Shown: positions 33,840-42,493 of the stretch, in pieces
Layout of the letters: every line of letters starts with the position of its first letter
How positions within the stretch are numbered: the stretch's first letter is position 1
Assembly: GCF_019139535.1 (NCBI RefSeq)
Contig: NZ_CP077073.1
Span: forward strand, 4,058,501-4,122,500
DNA: 64,000 nucleotides
Origin: Pseudomonas muyukensis
GTDB lineage: Bacteria > Pseudomonadota > Gammaproteobacteria > Pseudomonadales > Pseudomonadaceae
Direction of reading: 5' to 3'
Translations under genes and position numbers: made by a program
The notes under the pieces: generated by a model
What the model was told of the DNA's origin: nothing
What the model saw: only the letters and a program-made list of their open reading frames with translations
The model's database searches: none

Positions 33840-36032
33840 TTACAGCCCTGCCGCCTTCGCCCGCGCGGCATGCAGTTTCTTGTAGCTCTGCACCAGGCGC
33901 AGGTGACGGTCCAGCCCTTCGAGCTTCATGCTGGTCGGGGTCAGGCCATGGAAGCGCACGCTGCCGTCCACCGAGCCGAGCACCGCGTCCATCCGCTCGT
34001 TGCCGAACATGCGACGCAAATTCACCTCGTAGTCGACCATCTCCAGCTCATCGTCCAGCACCACTTCCAGCACCACGTTCAGCGCCTGGTAGAACAACCC
34101 ACGCTCGACGGTGTTGTCGTTGAACTGCAGGAACATCTCCACCAGCTCCTTGGCCTCGTCGAAGCGCTGCAATGCCAGGTGCACCAGCAGCTTCAGCTCG
34201 AGGATGGTCAACTGGCCCCACACCGTGTTGTCGTCGAATTCGACGCCGATCAGCGTGGTGATGGTGGTGTAGTCGTCCACCTCGGCGTTGTCCAGGCGCT
34301 TGAGCAGCAGCTTCAGCGAGCGGTTGTCGAGGCTGTGCAGGTTGAGGATGTCGGCACGAAAACCCAGGGCGCGGTTGGTGTTGTCCCAGATCAGGTCTTC
34401 GACCGGGTAGATCTCCGAGTAGCCCGGCACCAGGATGCGGCAGGCGGTGGCACCGAGGTCGTCGTAGACCGCCATGTACACCTCCTTGCCCAGCGTCTCG
34501 AGGATGCCGAACAAGGTCTGGGCCTCCTGCGCGTTGGAGTCCTCGCCGTGGCCGGAGAAGTCCCACTCGACAAACTCGAAATCGGCCTTGGCGCTGAAGA
34601 AGCGCCACGACACCACGCCGCTGGAGTCGATGAAGTGCTCGACGAAGTTGTTCGGCTCGGTCAGCGCGTGGCTTTCGAAGGTCGGCTGCGGCAGGTCGTT
34701 CAGGCCCTCGAAGCTGCGGCCCTGGAGCAGCTCGGTGAGGCTGCGCTCCAGCGCCACCTCGAAGCTTGGGTGGGCGCCGAACGAGGCGAACACGCCGCCA
34801 GTGCGCGGGTTCATCAAGGTCACGCACATCACCGGGAACTCACCGCCCAGCGAGGCGTCCTTGACCAGCACCGGGAAGCCCTGCTCCTCCAGCCCCTGGA
34901 TGCCGGCGACGATGCCTGGGTACTTGGCCAGCACCGCCTGCGGCACGTCCGGCAGGCACAGCTCGCCTTCGAGGATCTCGCGCTTGACCGCCCGTTCGAA
35001 GATCTCCGACAGGCACTGCACCTGGGCCTCGGGCAAGGTGTTGCCGGCGCTCATGCCATTGCTCAGGTAGAGGTTCTCGATCAGGTTGGACGGGAAGTAC
35101 ACCGTCTGGCCGTCAGACTGGCGCACGAACGGCAGCGAGCAGATGCCCCGCTCCTTGTTGCCCGAGTTGGTGTCGTACAGGTGCGAACCACGCAGCTCAC
35201 CGTCCGGGTTGAAGATTTCCAGGCAGTATTGGTCGAGGATCTCGGCCGGCAGCGCATCCTTGGGCCCAGGCTTGAACCACTGCTCGTTCGGGTAGTGCAC
35301 GAACGGTGCGTTGGCGATCTCCTCGCCCCAGAACTGGTCGTTGTAGAAGAAGTTGCAGTTCAGTCGCTCGATGAACTCGCCCAGCGCCGAGGCCAGCGCC
35401 GCTTCCTTGGTGGCGCCCTTGCCGTTGGTGAAGCACATCGGCGACTGCGCGTCGCGCAGGTGCAGCGACCAGACGTTGGGCACGATGTTGCGCCACGAGG
35501 CGATCTCGATCTTCATCCCCAGGTTGGCCAGCAGCGCCGACAGGTTGGCGATGGTCTGCTCCAGCGGCAGGTCCTTGCCGGGGATGTAGGTGGCGCTGTC
35601 GGACACCGGCATCAGCAACCCCTGGGCGTCGGCGTCGAGGTTGGCGACCTGCTCGATGACGAACTCAGGGCCGGTCTGCACCACCTTCTTCACCGTGCAG
35701 CGGTCGATGGAGCGCAGGATGCCCTGGCGGTCCTTCTCGCTGATGTCCTCGGGCAGCTCGACCTGGATCTTGAAGATCTGCTTGTAGCGGTTCTCGGGGT
35801 CGACGATGTTGTTCTGCGACAGGCGGATATTGTCGGTGGGGATGTCGCGGGTCTGGCAGTACAGCTTGACGAAATACGCCGCGCACAGCGCCGACGAGGC
35901 CAGGAAGTAGTCGAACGGCCCCGGCGCCGAGCCGTCGCCCTTGTAGCGGATCGGCTGGTCGGCGATCACCGTGAAGTCGTCGAACTTGGCCTCCAGACGG
36001 AGGTTGTCGAGAAAATTGACCTTGATTTCCAT
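33840..36032 (-). CDS. ycaO: OsmC-YcaO fusion protein
   Basis: The 730-residue protein starts MEIKVNFLDNLRLEAKFDDF. An OsmC-like N-terminal domain (about 1-140, with cysteines at CAAYFVKLYCQ and a GDGSAPGPFDYFLASSALC core) precedes a YcaO ATP-grasp-like domain (about 150-570). The latter shows the conserved glutamates ALGEFIERLN, SEIFERAVKRE and ALERSLTELLQGRSFEG, and the C-terminal ~150 residues are helical, probably TPR-like. E. coli YcaO lacks the OsmC part and is linked to RimO-dependent methylthiolation of ribosomal protein S12. No PxPxP tail (needed by azoline-forming YcaOs) and no RiPP precursor are seen. An ATG further upstream in frame is less likely. Confidence 0.88.
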   Translation of the reverse strand: MEIKVNFLDNLRLEAKFDDFTVIADQPIRYKGDGSAPGPFDYFLASSALCAAYFVKLYCQTRDIPTDNIRLSQNNIVDPENRYKQIFKIQVELPEDISEKDRQGILRSIDRCTVKKVVQTGPEFVIEQVANLDADAQGLLMPVSDSATYIPGKDLPLEQTIANLSALLANLGMKIEIASWRNIVPNVWSLHLRDAQSPMCFTNGKGATKEAALASALGEFIERLNCNFFYNDQFWGEEIANAPFVHYPNEQWFKPGPKDALPAEILDQYCLEIFNPDGELRGSHLYDTNSGNKERGICSLPFVRQSDGQTVYFPSNLIENLYLSNGMSAGNTLPEAQVQCLSEIFERAVKREILEGELCLPDVPQAVLAKYPGIVAGIQGLEEQGFPVLVKDASLGGEFPVMCVTLMNPRTGGVFASFGAHPSFEVALERSLTELLQGRSFEGLNDLPQPTFESHALTEPNNFVEHFIDSSGVVSWRFFSAKADFEFVEWDFSGHGEDSNAQEAQTLFGILETLGKEVYMAVYDDLGATACRILVPGYSEIYPVEDLIWDNTNRALGFRADILNLHSLDNRSLKLLLKRLDNAEVDDYTTITTLIGVEFDDNTVWGQLTILELKLLVHLALQRFDEAKELVEMFLQFNDNTVERGLFYQALNVVLEVVLDDELEMVDYEVNLRRMFGNERMDAVLGSVDGSVRFHGLTPTSMKLEGLDRHLRLVQSYKKLHAARAKAAGL

Positions 36033-36134
36033 GCGCGGGGTACCAGAAAGCGGGCGGGACGGATAAATGGCCGGCATTATCCGGGATTTTTGCCGGCAAG
36101 TGTTGCCGTCAGGCTATACGGCCAGCCAATCGCC

Positions 36135-36605
36135 TCAGCCAAGGGCTGGGTGACGGCGTTGCCTGGCGCCCAGCAGCAACAACAGGGCAAATGCCACGCT
36201 GCCCAGCAGCGGCCACCCCAGCAGGATCAGTTCAAACTGCTCGAGCCTGGGCAGCCAGCCCAGGAACACCAGATTTGCCGCAGTGCCGCAGGCCAGGCCA
36301 AGCCAGGCAGAACGTGCCCACGCCGGTGCTCGGGTACTGCGCAGAAAGTGTCGGTAAAGCCGACCTCCGGCCCTGAGGCCGAGCAAGCCCATGGCCACCA
36401 CGACAACCGCGCCCAAACGGGCAAGGTGGTACGCCCAAGGATCATCGAGCCGCTCGAAGGACATGGCCGGGATGATGATCATGGCCGCCAGGCAGGCATA
36501 GCCTGCCAGCAGCATGACGGGGAGCACCACCACCAGCCCCAGGGCCCAAAGCAGCATTTTTCTCAGTAGCGAAGGGGTATCGTTCACTGCAACCGTCCTT
36601 GTCAT
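36135..36605 (-). CDS. Four-helix membrane protein of unknown function
   Basis: The 156-residue protein has four hydrophobic segments (LLWALGLVVVLPVMLLAGYA; LGAVVVVAMGLLGLRAGG; ARSAWLGLACGTAANLVFLG; LLGWPLLGSVAFALLLLLGA) and basic connecting loops. The ATG at 36605 has AGGTG 8 nt upstream and is preferred to a GTG two codons earlier. It lies about 100 bp from the YcaO gene and in the same direction. I do not recognise a family. Confidence 0.6.
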   Translation of the reverse strand: MTRTVAVNDTPSLLRKMLLWALGLVVVLPVMLLAGYACLAAMIIIPAMSFERLDDPWAYHLARLGAVVVVAMGLLGLRAGGRLYRHFLRSTRAPAWARSAWLGLACGTAANLVFLGWLPRLEQFELILLGWPLLGSVAFALLLLLGARQRRHPALG

Positions 36606-36725
36606 CTGCACATCACCTGCGCCGCATCGTCATTGGCGGCCGGCGCACACTAGCAGAATCCGCCGGCAGGCACAGGTAGGAATGGGGCACTGCGGGCACC
36701 ATGGATAGCACCACAGCCTTGCGCC

Positions 36726-37070
36726 CTACTCCGCGCGAAAGCTCCAGACGATCTCCACCACCCGCGACGCCAGCACCAGGTAGAGCACGCACAGCAGCAC
36801 CTGCAGCACGCTGTGGTAAGGCAGCCTGGCCAGCCGGTGCAAGGTATCGCTGATATTGAGCAGCAACAGCAACGCCGAGACGATGATCAGGCCCCAGCCG
36901 GTGAGGCTCGAGGCCCACAGGCCGAGGAGGATCTGGTGGTTGCCATGGATGGCCTCGGTGCCGGCGGCGAACAGCAGGCCGCACACCAGCAGGTTCTTGA
37001 AATTGTCGAAGACCTTGGTGCTCAGGTCGGCGTCCAGCAAGTCCAGGTATTTGCGCCACAGTTTACGCAT
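36726..37070 (-). CDS. Small inner-membrane protein of unknown function
   Basis: The 114-residue protein starts MRKLWRKYLDLLDADLSTKV and has three hydrophobic segments (LLVCGLLFAAGTEAIHG, WGLIIVSALLLLLNISD, VLQVLLCVLYLVLASRVVEI). A GGAG sequence lies 8 nt before this ATG, while the longer upstream reading frame has no such site. It is isolated between the membrane protein at 36135 and the divergent citrate-type transporter. The family is not recognised. Confidence 0.65.
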   Translation of the reverse strand: MRKLWRKYLDLLDADLSTKVFDNFKNLLVCGLLFAAGTEAIHGNHQILLGLWASSLTGWGLIIVSALLLLLNISDTLHRLARLPYHSVLQVLLCVLYLVLASRVVEIVWSFRAE

Positions 37071-37230
37071 TTGCCGCTCTCCACGGGCAGCCGGTGTCTG
37101 CGCAAGTCTAGAAGCTATCGCGGTAGGCGCCTGGCTGGCTGCCACAGCAGGATTGATCGCGAAAATGCATCAATCCATGCAAAAACAACGATTATCCTCA
37201 GCCACGCTTTCACCCAGAATCTCCAGTTAA

Positions 37231-37250
37231 AAGCAGTTACAAGCACTTAC
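37231..37250 (+). repeat. Tandem 10-bp direct repeat before the citrate-type transporter
   Basis: AAGCAGTTAC and AAGCACTTAC are adjacent 10-mers with one difference, 30 bp before the start codon of the MFS gene. The one-turn spacing suggests an activator or repressor site on one face of the helix, for example for the LysR regulator at 39341-40249. Function is inferred. Confidence 0.35.
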
Positions 37251-37279
37251 AAATAAGTTCAAAAACGCTGGAGAACTCC

Positions 37280-38572
37280 ATGCATCAGCCTGCGCCCCGT
37301 GGCCAGTCGAAGGCCGCCCAGGTCTTTCGGGTCACGTCCGGAAACTTCCTCGAACAGTTCGATTTCTTCCTGTTCGGCTTCTATGCCACTTATATTGCCG
37401 CCGCCTTCTTCCCTGCCAGCAACGAGTTCGCCGCGCTGATGATGACCTTCGCCGTATTCGGCGCAGGTTTCCTGATGCGCCCGCTGGGCGCCGTGCTGCT
37501 GGGCGCGTATATCGACAATATCGGCCGGCGCAAGGGCCTGATCGTCACCCTGGGGATCATGGCCAGCGGCACCCTGCTGATCGTGCTGGTGCCCGGCTAT
37601 GCCAGCATCGGCCTGTGGGCCCCCGCGCTGGTGCTGCTCGGGCGCTTGCTGCAAGGTTTCTCCGCCGGGGCCGAACTCGGCGGCGTGTCGGTATACCTGG
37701 CCGAAATGGCCAGCCCCGGGCACAAGGGCTTCTACGCCAGCTGGCAGTCGGCCAGCCAGCAGGTGGCGATCGTCGTCGCCGCCGCCCTTGGCTTTGCCCT
37801 GAACCAATGGCTGGCGCCGGCACAGCTGGCGGACTGGGGTTGGCGCGTGCCGTTCGGCGTGGGCTGCATGATCATCCCGGTGATCTTCCTGCTGCGGCGC
37901 AACCTGGCCGAGACCGAGGAGTTCGCCGCGCGCCAGCATCGCCCGGACATGCAGGCCGTGCTGCGCACCCTGCTGGACAACGCCAGCGTGGTGCTGCTGG
38001 GCATGCTGATGGTGGCCATGACCACCACCGCCTTCTACATGATCACCGTGTACGCCCCGACCTTCGGCAAGACCGTGCTGCAACTGAGCACCCGCGATGC
38101 GCTGCTGGTGACCCTGCTGGTGGCGGTGTCGAACTTCTTCTGGTTGCCCATCGGCGGCACCCTGAGCGACCGTTTCGGACGCAAGCCGCTGCTGCTGGCC
38201 ATGTCGCTGCTGACCCTGCTGACGGCCTACCCGGCCCTGGAATTCCTGGCTCAGGCGCCGAGCTTCGGGCACATGCTCGAAGTGCTGCTGTGGTTCTCCT
38301 GCCTCTATGGGCTGTACAACGGCGCGATGATCCCGGCGCTGACCGAAATCATGCCGGTGCAGGTGCGGGTGGCCGGTTTTTCCCTGGCCTACAGCCTGGC
38401 CACCGCGCTGTTTGGTGGCTTCACCCCGGCGATCTCGACCTGGCTGATTCACCTCAGCGGCGACAAGGCTGCGCCAGCCTACTGGATGATGGTCGCCGCC
38501 TGCTGCGCGTTCGCCGCCACGCTGGTGCTGTACCGCCGCCTGGCCGTCCGTGCTGCGACCGTGCCGGCCTGA
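37280..38572 (+). CDS. MFS citrate/tricarboxylate:proton symporter (MHS family)
   Basis: The 430-residue protein starts [20 protein letters not shown] and has 12 membrane helices with the metabolite:H+ symporter signatures [20 protein letters not shown] and [20 protein letters not shown] (motif A), and a second-half repeat [18 protein letters not shown]. This is close to CitA/TcuC citrate and tricarballylate carriers. It is followed 9 bp later by a periplasmic binding-protein-like gene, then a convergent LysR gene, a small uptake-and-sensing unit for organic acids. The exact substrate is not certain. Confidence 0.88.
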   Translation: MHQPAPRGQSKAAQVFRVTSGNFLEQFDFFLFGFYATYIAAAFFPASNEFAALMMTFAVFGAGFLMRPLGAVLLGAYIDNIGRRKGLIVTLGIMASGTLLIVLVPGYASIGLWAPALVLLGRLLQGFSAGAELGGVSVYLAEMASPGHKGFYASWQSASQQVAIVVAAALGFALNQWLAPAQLADWGWRVPFGVGCMIIPVIFLLRRNLAETEEFAARQHRPDMQAVLRTLLDNASVVLLGMLMVAMTTTAFYMITVYAPTFGKTVLQLSTRDALLVTLLVAVSNFFWLPIGGTLSDRFGRKPLLLAMSLLTLLTAYPALEFLAQAPSFGHMLEVLLWFSCLYGLYNGAMIPALTEIMPVQVRVAGFSLAYSLATALFGGFTPAISTWLIHLSGDKAAPAYWMMVAACCAFAATLVLYRRLAVRAATVPA

Positions 38573-38581
38573 GGAGCGACG

Positions 38582-39355
38582 ATGAAGCCATTGCACAGGC
38601 TGCTGGCACTCGCCCTGGCCGTCAGCATGCCGGGTGGCGTCGCCCTGGCCGCCGACCTCAGGGTGATGACCTCGGGCGGCTTCACCGCCGCCTACCAGCG
38701 CCTCGGCCCGCAGTTCGCCGCCGCCAGCGACAACACCCTGAGCACCGTGCTCGGCCCGTCCATGGGCAAGGCGCCGCAGGCGATCCCCAATCGCCTGCAA
38801 CGCGGCGAGCCCGCCGACGTGGTGATCATGGTCGGCTACGCCCTCGATGAACTGATCCGCCAGGGCAAGGTCGCCGCCGACTCGCGGGTGGAGCTGGCCG
38901 ACTCACGCATCGGCCTGGTGGTGCGGGCCGGCGAACCCAAGCCAGACATCAGCACCACGGCCGCCTTGAAGAAGACCTTGCTGGCCGCCCGCTCGGTGGC
39001 CTACTCGGACAGCGCCAGCGGGGTGTATGTCGAGCGGCAGCTGTTCGAAAAGCTCGGCATCCAGGCGCAGCTGGCCCCGCGCGGCACGATGATCGAGCGC
39101 ATCCCGGTGGCCTCGGTGGTCGCCAAGGGTGATTACCAGGTGGGCTTGCAGCAGGTGGCCGAACTGCTGCCGGTGCCCGGCGTGACCTTCGCCGGCAAGC
39201 TGCCCGAGGACGTGCAGTCGGTGACCCGCTTCGCCGCTGGCATCCCCACCGGCGCGCAGCACCCCGCCGAGGCGCGGCAACTGCTCGACTACCTGGCCTC
39301 GCCCCAGGTGCAAGGCACCGTGCAGGCCACCGGCCTGGATTCAGTGCCCCGCTAA
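38582..39355 (+). CDS. Orphan periplasmic substrate-binding protein (ModA-like fold)
   Basis: The 257-residue protein has a signal peptide (MKPLHRLLALALAVSMPGGVA, cleavage near LAA) and a type 2 periplasmic-binding fold of the ModA group: LRVMTSGGFTAAYQRLGPQF, GEPADVVIMVGYALDELIRQ, SRIGLVVRAG. No ABC permease or ATPase is nearby; it follows the MFS symporter by 9 bp, so it may sense or deliver the same organic acid. Its last 15 bases overlap the 3' end of the convergent LysR gene. Confidence 0.85.
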   Translation: MKPLHRLLALALAVSMPGGVALAADLRVMTSGGFTAAYQRLGPQFAAASDNTLSTVLGPSMGKAPQAIPNRLQRGEPADVVIMVGYALDELIRQGKVAADSRVELADSRIGLVVRAGEPKPDISTTAALKKTLLAARSVAYSDSASGVYVERQLFEKLGIQAQLAPRGTMIERIPVASVVAKGDYQVGLQQVAELLPVPGVTFAGKLPEDVQSVTRFAAGIPTGAQHPAEARQLLDYLASPQVQGTVQATGLDSVPR

Positions 39356-40249
39356 AGTGCCCGGCAACTGCCGGATCAAGCGCTCGAACTCGAGCGCCGC
39401 GGGCGTCAAGGTGCGCCCGCGGCGCTTGAGCACGCCCATCTGCCGGGTCACCTGCGGCTCCACCAGGGCCACCTGGGCCAGGATCGGGTGTGCGCCGAGC
39501 GGCATGGCGATCGACGGCACGGCGGCAATCCCCACCCCCGCCTCGATCAGGCCCAGCAGGGTGGTGACATGCTGCGCCTCGCACAGGCTCTGTTTTTCCA
39601 CCTGCATGCCCGCCAGGGCGCGGTCCAGCACCAGGCGGTTGCCCGAGGCCTTGCCCAGGGTGATGTAGTCGTGGCTGTAGGCCTCGGCCCAGGTGACCAC
39701 CGCCTGCCGTGCCAGGGGGTGGTCCTGGCGGCAGGCGATGACATAGCGCTCCTCCAGCAGGGGGCTGAAGGCGATTTCCGGCGCCAGGTTGCCGGTGAAG
39801 CTCAGGCCGAAATCCGCCTCGCCCGAGGCCACCGCGGCGCTGACCTCGTTGGCCGAGGCGTCGAGCAGGCTGATCCGCACCTTGGGGTACTGGCCATGGA
39901 ACGCGCGGATCGCGTGGGGCATGAAGTAGTAGGCCGCGGATGGCACGCAGGCGATGGTCAGGGTGCCGGTGCGCAGCGCGCCACCGTCGCCGACGCTGAG
40001 CAGGGCCAGGTCGAGGTCATCGAGCAGGCGTTCGACCTGGGGCAGGAAGGCCCGGCCGACGTTGGTCAGCGCGACCTTGCGCGTGGTGCGTTCGAGCAGC
40101 TTCACCCCCAGGGCGGTTTCGAGCTTGTCGATGCGCCGGCTCAGGGCCGACTGGGTGATGCGCACGGTATCGGCGGCGCGGCGGAAGCTGCCTTGCTCGA
40201 CGACGGCGCGGAAGGCCTTGAGGTCGTTCAGGTCGAAGTTGATGCTCAC
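39341..40249 (-). CDS. LysR-family regulator of the adjacent transporter unit
   Basis: The 302-residue protein begins with a GTG (GGAG about 8 nt upstream). It has the LysR helix-turn-helix (LKAFRAVVEQGSFRRAADTV, RITQSALSRRIDKLETALGV) and an effector domain (IRAFHGQYPKVRISLLDASA, VASGEADFGLSFTGN). It is encoded convergent to the binding-protein gene and overlaps it by 15 bp. Control of the citrate-type operon is the likely role. Confidence 0.9.
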   Translation of the reverse strand: MSINFDLNDLKAFRAVVEQGSFRRAADTVRITQSALSRRIDKLETALGVKLLERTTRKVALTNVGRAFLPQVERLLDDLDLALLSVGDGGALRTGTLTIACVPSAAYYFMPHAIRAFHGQYPKVRISLLDASANEVSAAVASGEADFGLSFTGNLAPEIAFSPLLEERYVIACRQDHPLARQAVVTWAEAYSHDYITLGKASGNRLVLDRALAGMQVEKQSLCEAQHVTTLLGLIEAGVGIAAVPSIAMPLGAHPILAQVALVEPQVTRQMGVLKRRGRTLTPAALEFERLIRQLPGTLAGH

Positions 40250-40372
40250 CCTGGGGCTCCATGGGTTTGATCGAAGGTGTGCATCAATGGTAGGGGCAAT
40301 TGGTTCGCCACAACAGGTGCAGCGCCTATCAGATCGAGCGCCACATCCCTGACGGCGAACACCATCAACCCA

Positions 40373-40567
40373 CTACCCACCCCGCCGAGCATGCTTCTTC
40401 ACCACCGCCTTCAACCGCACCGCCGCTCGCTGCACCGTGGCCATCTTCTCTGGGCGCTTCATCCCTCGCCACTTGCGAATCTCCTCGCGGGTACGCCCGC
40501 AACTCACACACAGCTCGCCGTTGAGCTGGCAGAGAGAAACGCAGGGGTTGTCGATATCTTTGGCCAT
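40373..40567 (-). CDS. DUF1289 small cysteine-rich protein
   Basis: The 64-residue protein starts MAKDIDNPCVSLCQLNGELC. Four cysteines (CVSLC and CVSC) and the following GRTREEIRKWRGM are diagnostic of DUF1289, a putative Fe-S or metal-binding family common in proteobacteria. The C terminus is basic. It is monocistronic; its function is unknown. Confidence 0.88.
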   Translation of the reverse strand: MAKDIDNPCVSLCQLNGELCVSCGRTREEIRKWRGMKRPEKMATVQRAAVRLKAVVKKHARRGG

Positions 40568-40739
40568 GGGCAGCTCCAGTCAGGGACACGCAGGATACTG
40601 CAATCGCGGTCACTTGGCCGCAGAACAGGCGCGCCAGCGCCCCTCACCCCCAAGCCACCCACCCTTCTGCCAGCCTGGCTGAACGAAACCCTTGCCACGG
40701 CGGTCGCAACAGCAGTGCCACCGGCAAGGAAACCCACCC

Positions 40740-42488
40740 ATGCCCTTACGTTGCGCAGCCTTCGCCGCCCTGATCTGCCTGCCCGGCTTCGCCGCCGCCG
40801 AAGCGCCACTGCGTGTTGAACGTCTGCAGCGCTGCGCCGACCTGCTGCAAAGCCACACGCAGGACTGGTGCCTGCACGTGCGCGGGATGCGTGGGCAAAC
40901 GCCGCAACTGCGCCTGGGCGACGCGGCGCTGCCCGCCGAAAGCGTGCAACGCCAGGGCGATACGCTGCGCCTGCGCCTGGACGCCAGGCAGCACAGCAGC
41001 GCACCGCTGTGGCTGATCGATGACGAGCGCATCAGCAACGCGGTCTGGCTGAGCCTGCGCAACAACCACGTGTTGGCTGCCGGGCCACAGGAGGTGGCAA
41101 CGAACATGGACGGCCTCAGCACCTATGTCGACCTGGTCAGCCTGTTGATCGAGGAACACCACGATGGTCGCCGCGAAGCCGAGCGCCTGGCGGCCAAGTA
41201 CGGCGCGAAGGTGGTGGGCAGCATCGCACCGCTCAATCTGTATCAACTGCGCTTGCCCGCCCGTGACTTGCTGCAGCGCGACGCGCTGGTGCTGCGCCTG
41301 GGCAGCGAGACCGGCGTCGACGCGGTGGTGGTCGAGGAGTCGGCGGCCGAGGAAGCCGCGCCCGCAACGCAAACGAACAAGCCGCCAGCGGACTCGGACG
41401 AATGGGCGGCGAACCGTTTTCTGGATGCCGTGCACTATTACCGTGAACGGATCCCCGCGCCGCAAGCAGGCCTGCTGGCGCAACCGATACGTATCGGCGT
41501 GATCGAGCGCGACGTCGATTTCGACAGTGCCGACTTCGCCGACTACCTGGGCGGGTGCGCGCCGCCGCGTACCTGTGTCTATGCCCGCGACGCCAGCCGC
41601 CCGGATGGTCACGGCACCACGGTGGCCGGTGTCCTCGCCGCCGCCTGGGACCAAGGCGGCAACACCGGTTTGCTGCGTGGCCTGGACAAGCACAGCGGCG
41701 GCTTCGAGATCATCGTCGAGCGCAACAGCGATGCCGGCATCACCGCCAACATCGCAGCGTCGGTCAACCTGGTGCAGGACGGCGCGCGGGTGCTCAACTG
41801 GAGCTGGGGCATCCACCGTGTCGGTGCCCGCGATGTGCAGGGCGACACGGTGGATTCGCTGTTGCGCTCGAACATCGCCATGGGCGGCTACGAGGAACTG
41901 CTCGAGGAGTTCTTCCTGTGGCTGCGCAAGGCCCACCCCGACGTGGTGGTGATCAACTCGGCAGGCAATGGCGCGTCTTTCTCGGGGCGCGATGAATATC
42001 GCCTGCCCTCCTCGTTCGTCACCGAGCAACTGCTGGTCGTCGGTGGCCACCAGCGCAACAGCGAGCACGGGCTCGCGGTCGCGGACCCGGCCTATGCGGT
42101 GAAACGCCAGCGCTCGAACATCGACAGGCGGGTGGACATCACCGCCGCCGCCTGCGCCCGGGCCTCGACGCGCCAGCGCGGCGAACAAGGCGCGGTGCAC
42201 TGCGGCACCTCCTATGCCACGCCCATGGTCGCCGGCCTGGTGGCGGCCATGCTGTCGATCAACCCGCAACTGCAACCCGAACAGCTGCGCATGCTGCTGC
42301 GCCGCAGCGCCATGAGCATCGGCGACAACCACGATTTCGAAGCCATGGACGCCGAGGACCTGACCGCGCCAATCCTGCCCTCGGAGCGTGGTTACCAACT
42401 GCACGACAGCGCCGTGGGGCGTTCGGCGCGGCTGGACATGCGCCAGGCGCTGGACCTGGCGCTACAGAGCCGCAAGCGGGTGCGCTGA
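40740..42488 (+). CDS. Secreted subtilisin-like (S8) protein with atypical first catalytic motif
   Basis: The 582-residue protein has a signal peptide (MPLRCAAFAALICLPGFAAA). After an N-terminal region of about 230 residues comes an S8 domain with His291 in RPDGHGTTVAGVLAA and Ser491 in HCGTSYATPMVAGLVAAML, plus the oxyanion region VINSAGNGASFSG. The position of the usual catalytic Asp reads RIGVIERDVDFD, with Glu256 where DTG or DSG is normal; Asp258 or Asp260 might substitute. It ends near its convergent lipoprotein-hydrolase neighbour (5-bp gap). AAGGA lies 9 nt before the ATG at 40740. It may be a divergent protease or a pseudo-enzyme. Confidence 0.82.
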   Translation: MPLRCAAFAALICLPGFAAAEAPLRVERLQRCADLLQSHTQDWCLHVRGMRGQTPQLRLGDAALPAESVQRQGDTLRLRLDARQHSSAPLWLIDDERISNAVWLSLRNNHVLAAGPQEVATNMDGLSTYVDLVSLLIEEHHDGRREAERLAAKYGAKVVGSIAPLNLYQLRLPARDLLQRDALVLRLGSETGVDAVVVEESAAEEAAPATQTNKPPADSDEWAANRFLDAVHYYRERIPAPQAGLLAQPIRIGVIERDVDFDSADFADYLGGCAPPRTCVYARDASRPDGHGTTVAGVLAAAWDQGGNTGLLRGLDKHSGGFEIIVERNSDAGITANIAASVNLVQDGARVLNWSWGIHRVGARDVQGDTVDSLLRSNIAMGGYEELLEEFFLWLRKAHPDVVVINSAGNGASFSGRDEYRLPSSFVTEQLLVVGGHQRNSEHGLAVADPAYAVKRQRSNIDRRVDITAAACARASTRQRGEQGAVHCGTSYATPMVAGLVAAMLSINPQLQPEQLRMLLRRSAMSIGDNHDFEAMDAEDLTAPILPSERGYQLHDSAVGRSARLDMRQALDLALQSRKRVR

Positions 42489-42493
42489 ACCGC

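Noticed and set aside
33840..36032. YcaO as part of a thiazole/oxazole RiPP cluster
   Set aside because: No precursor peptide, dehydrogenase or partner E1-like protein next to it, and no PxPxP C terminus; it fits the OsmC-YcaO housekeeping type.
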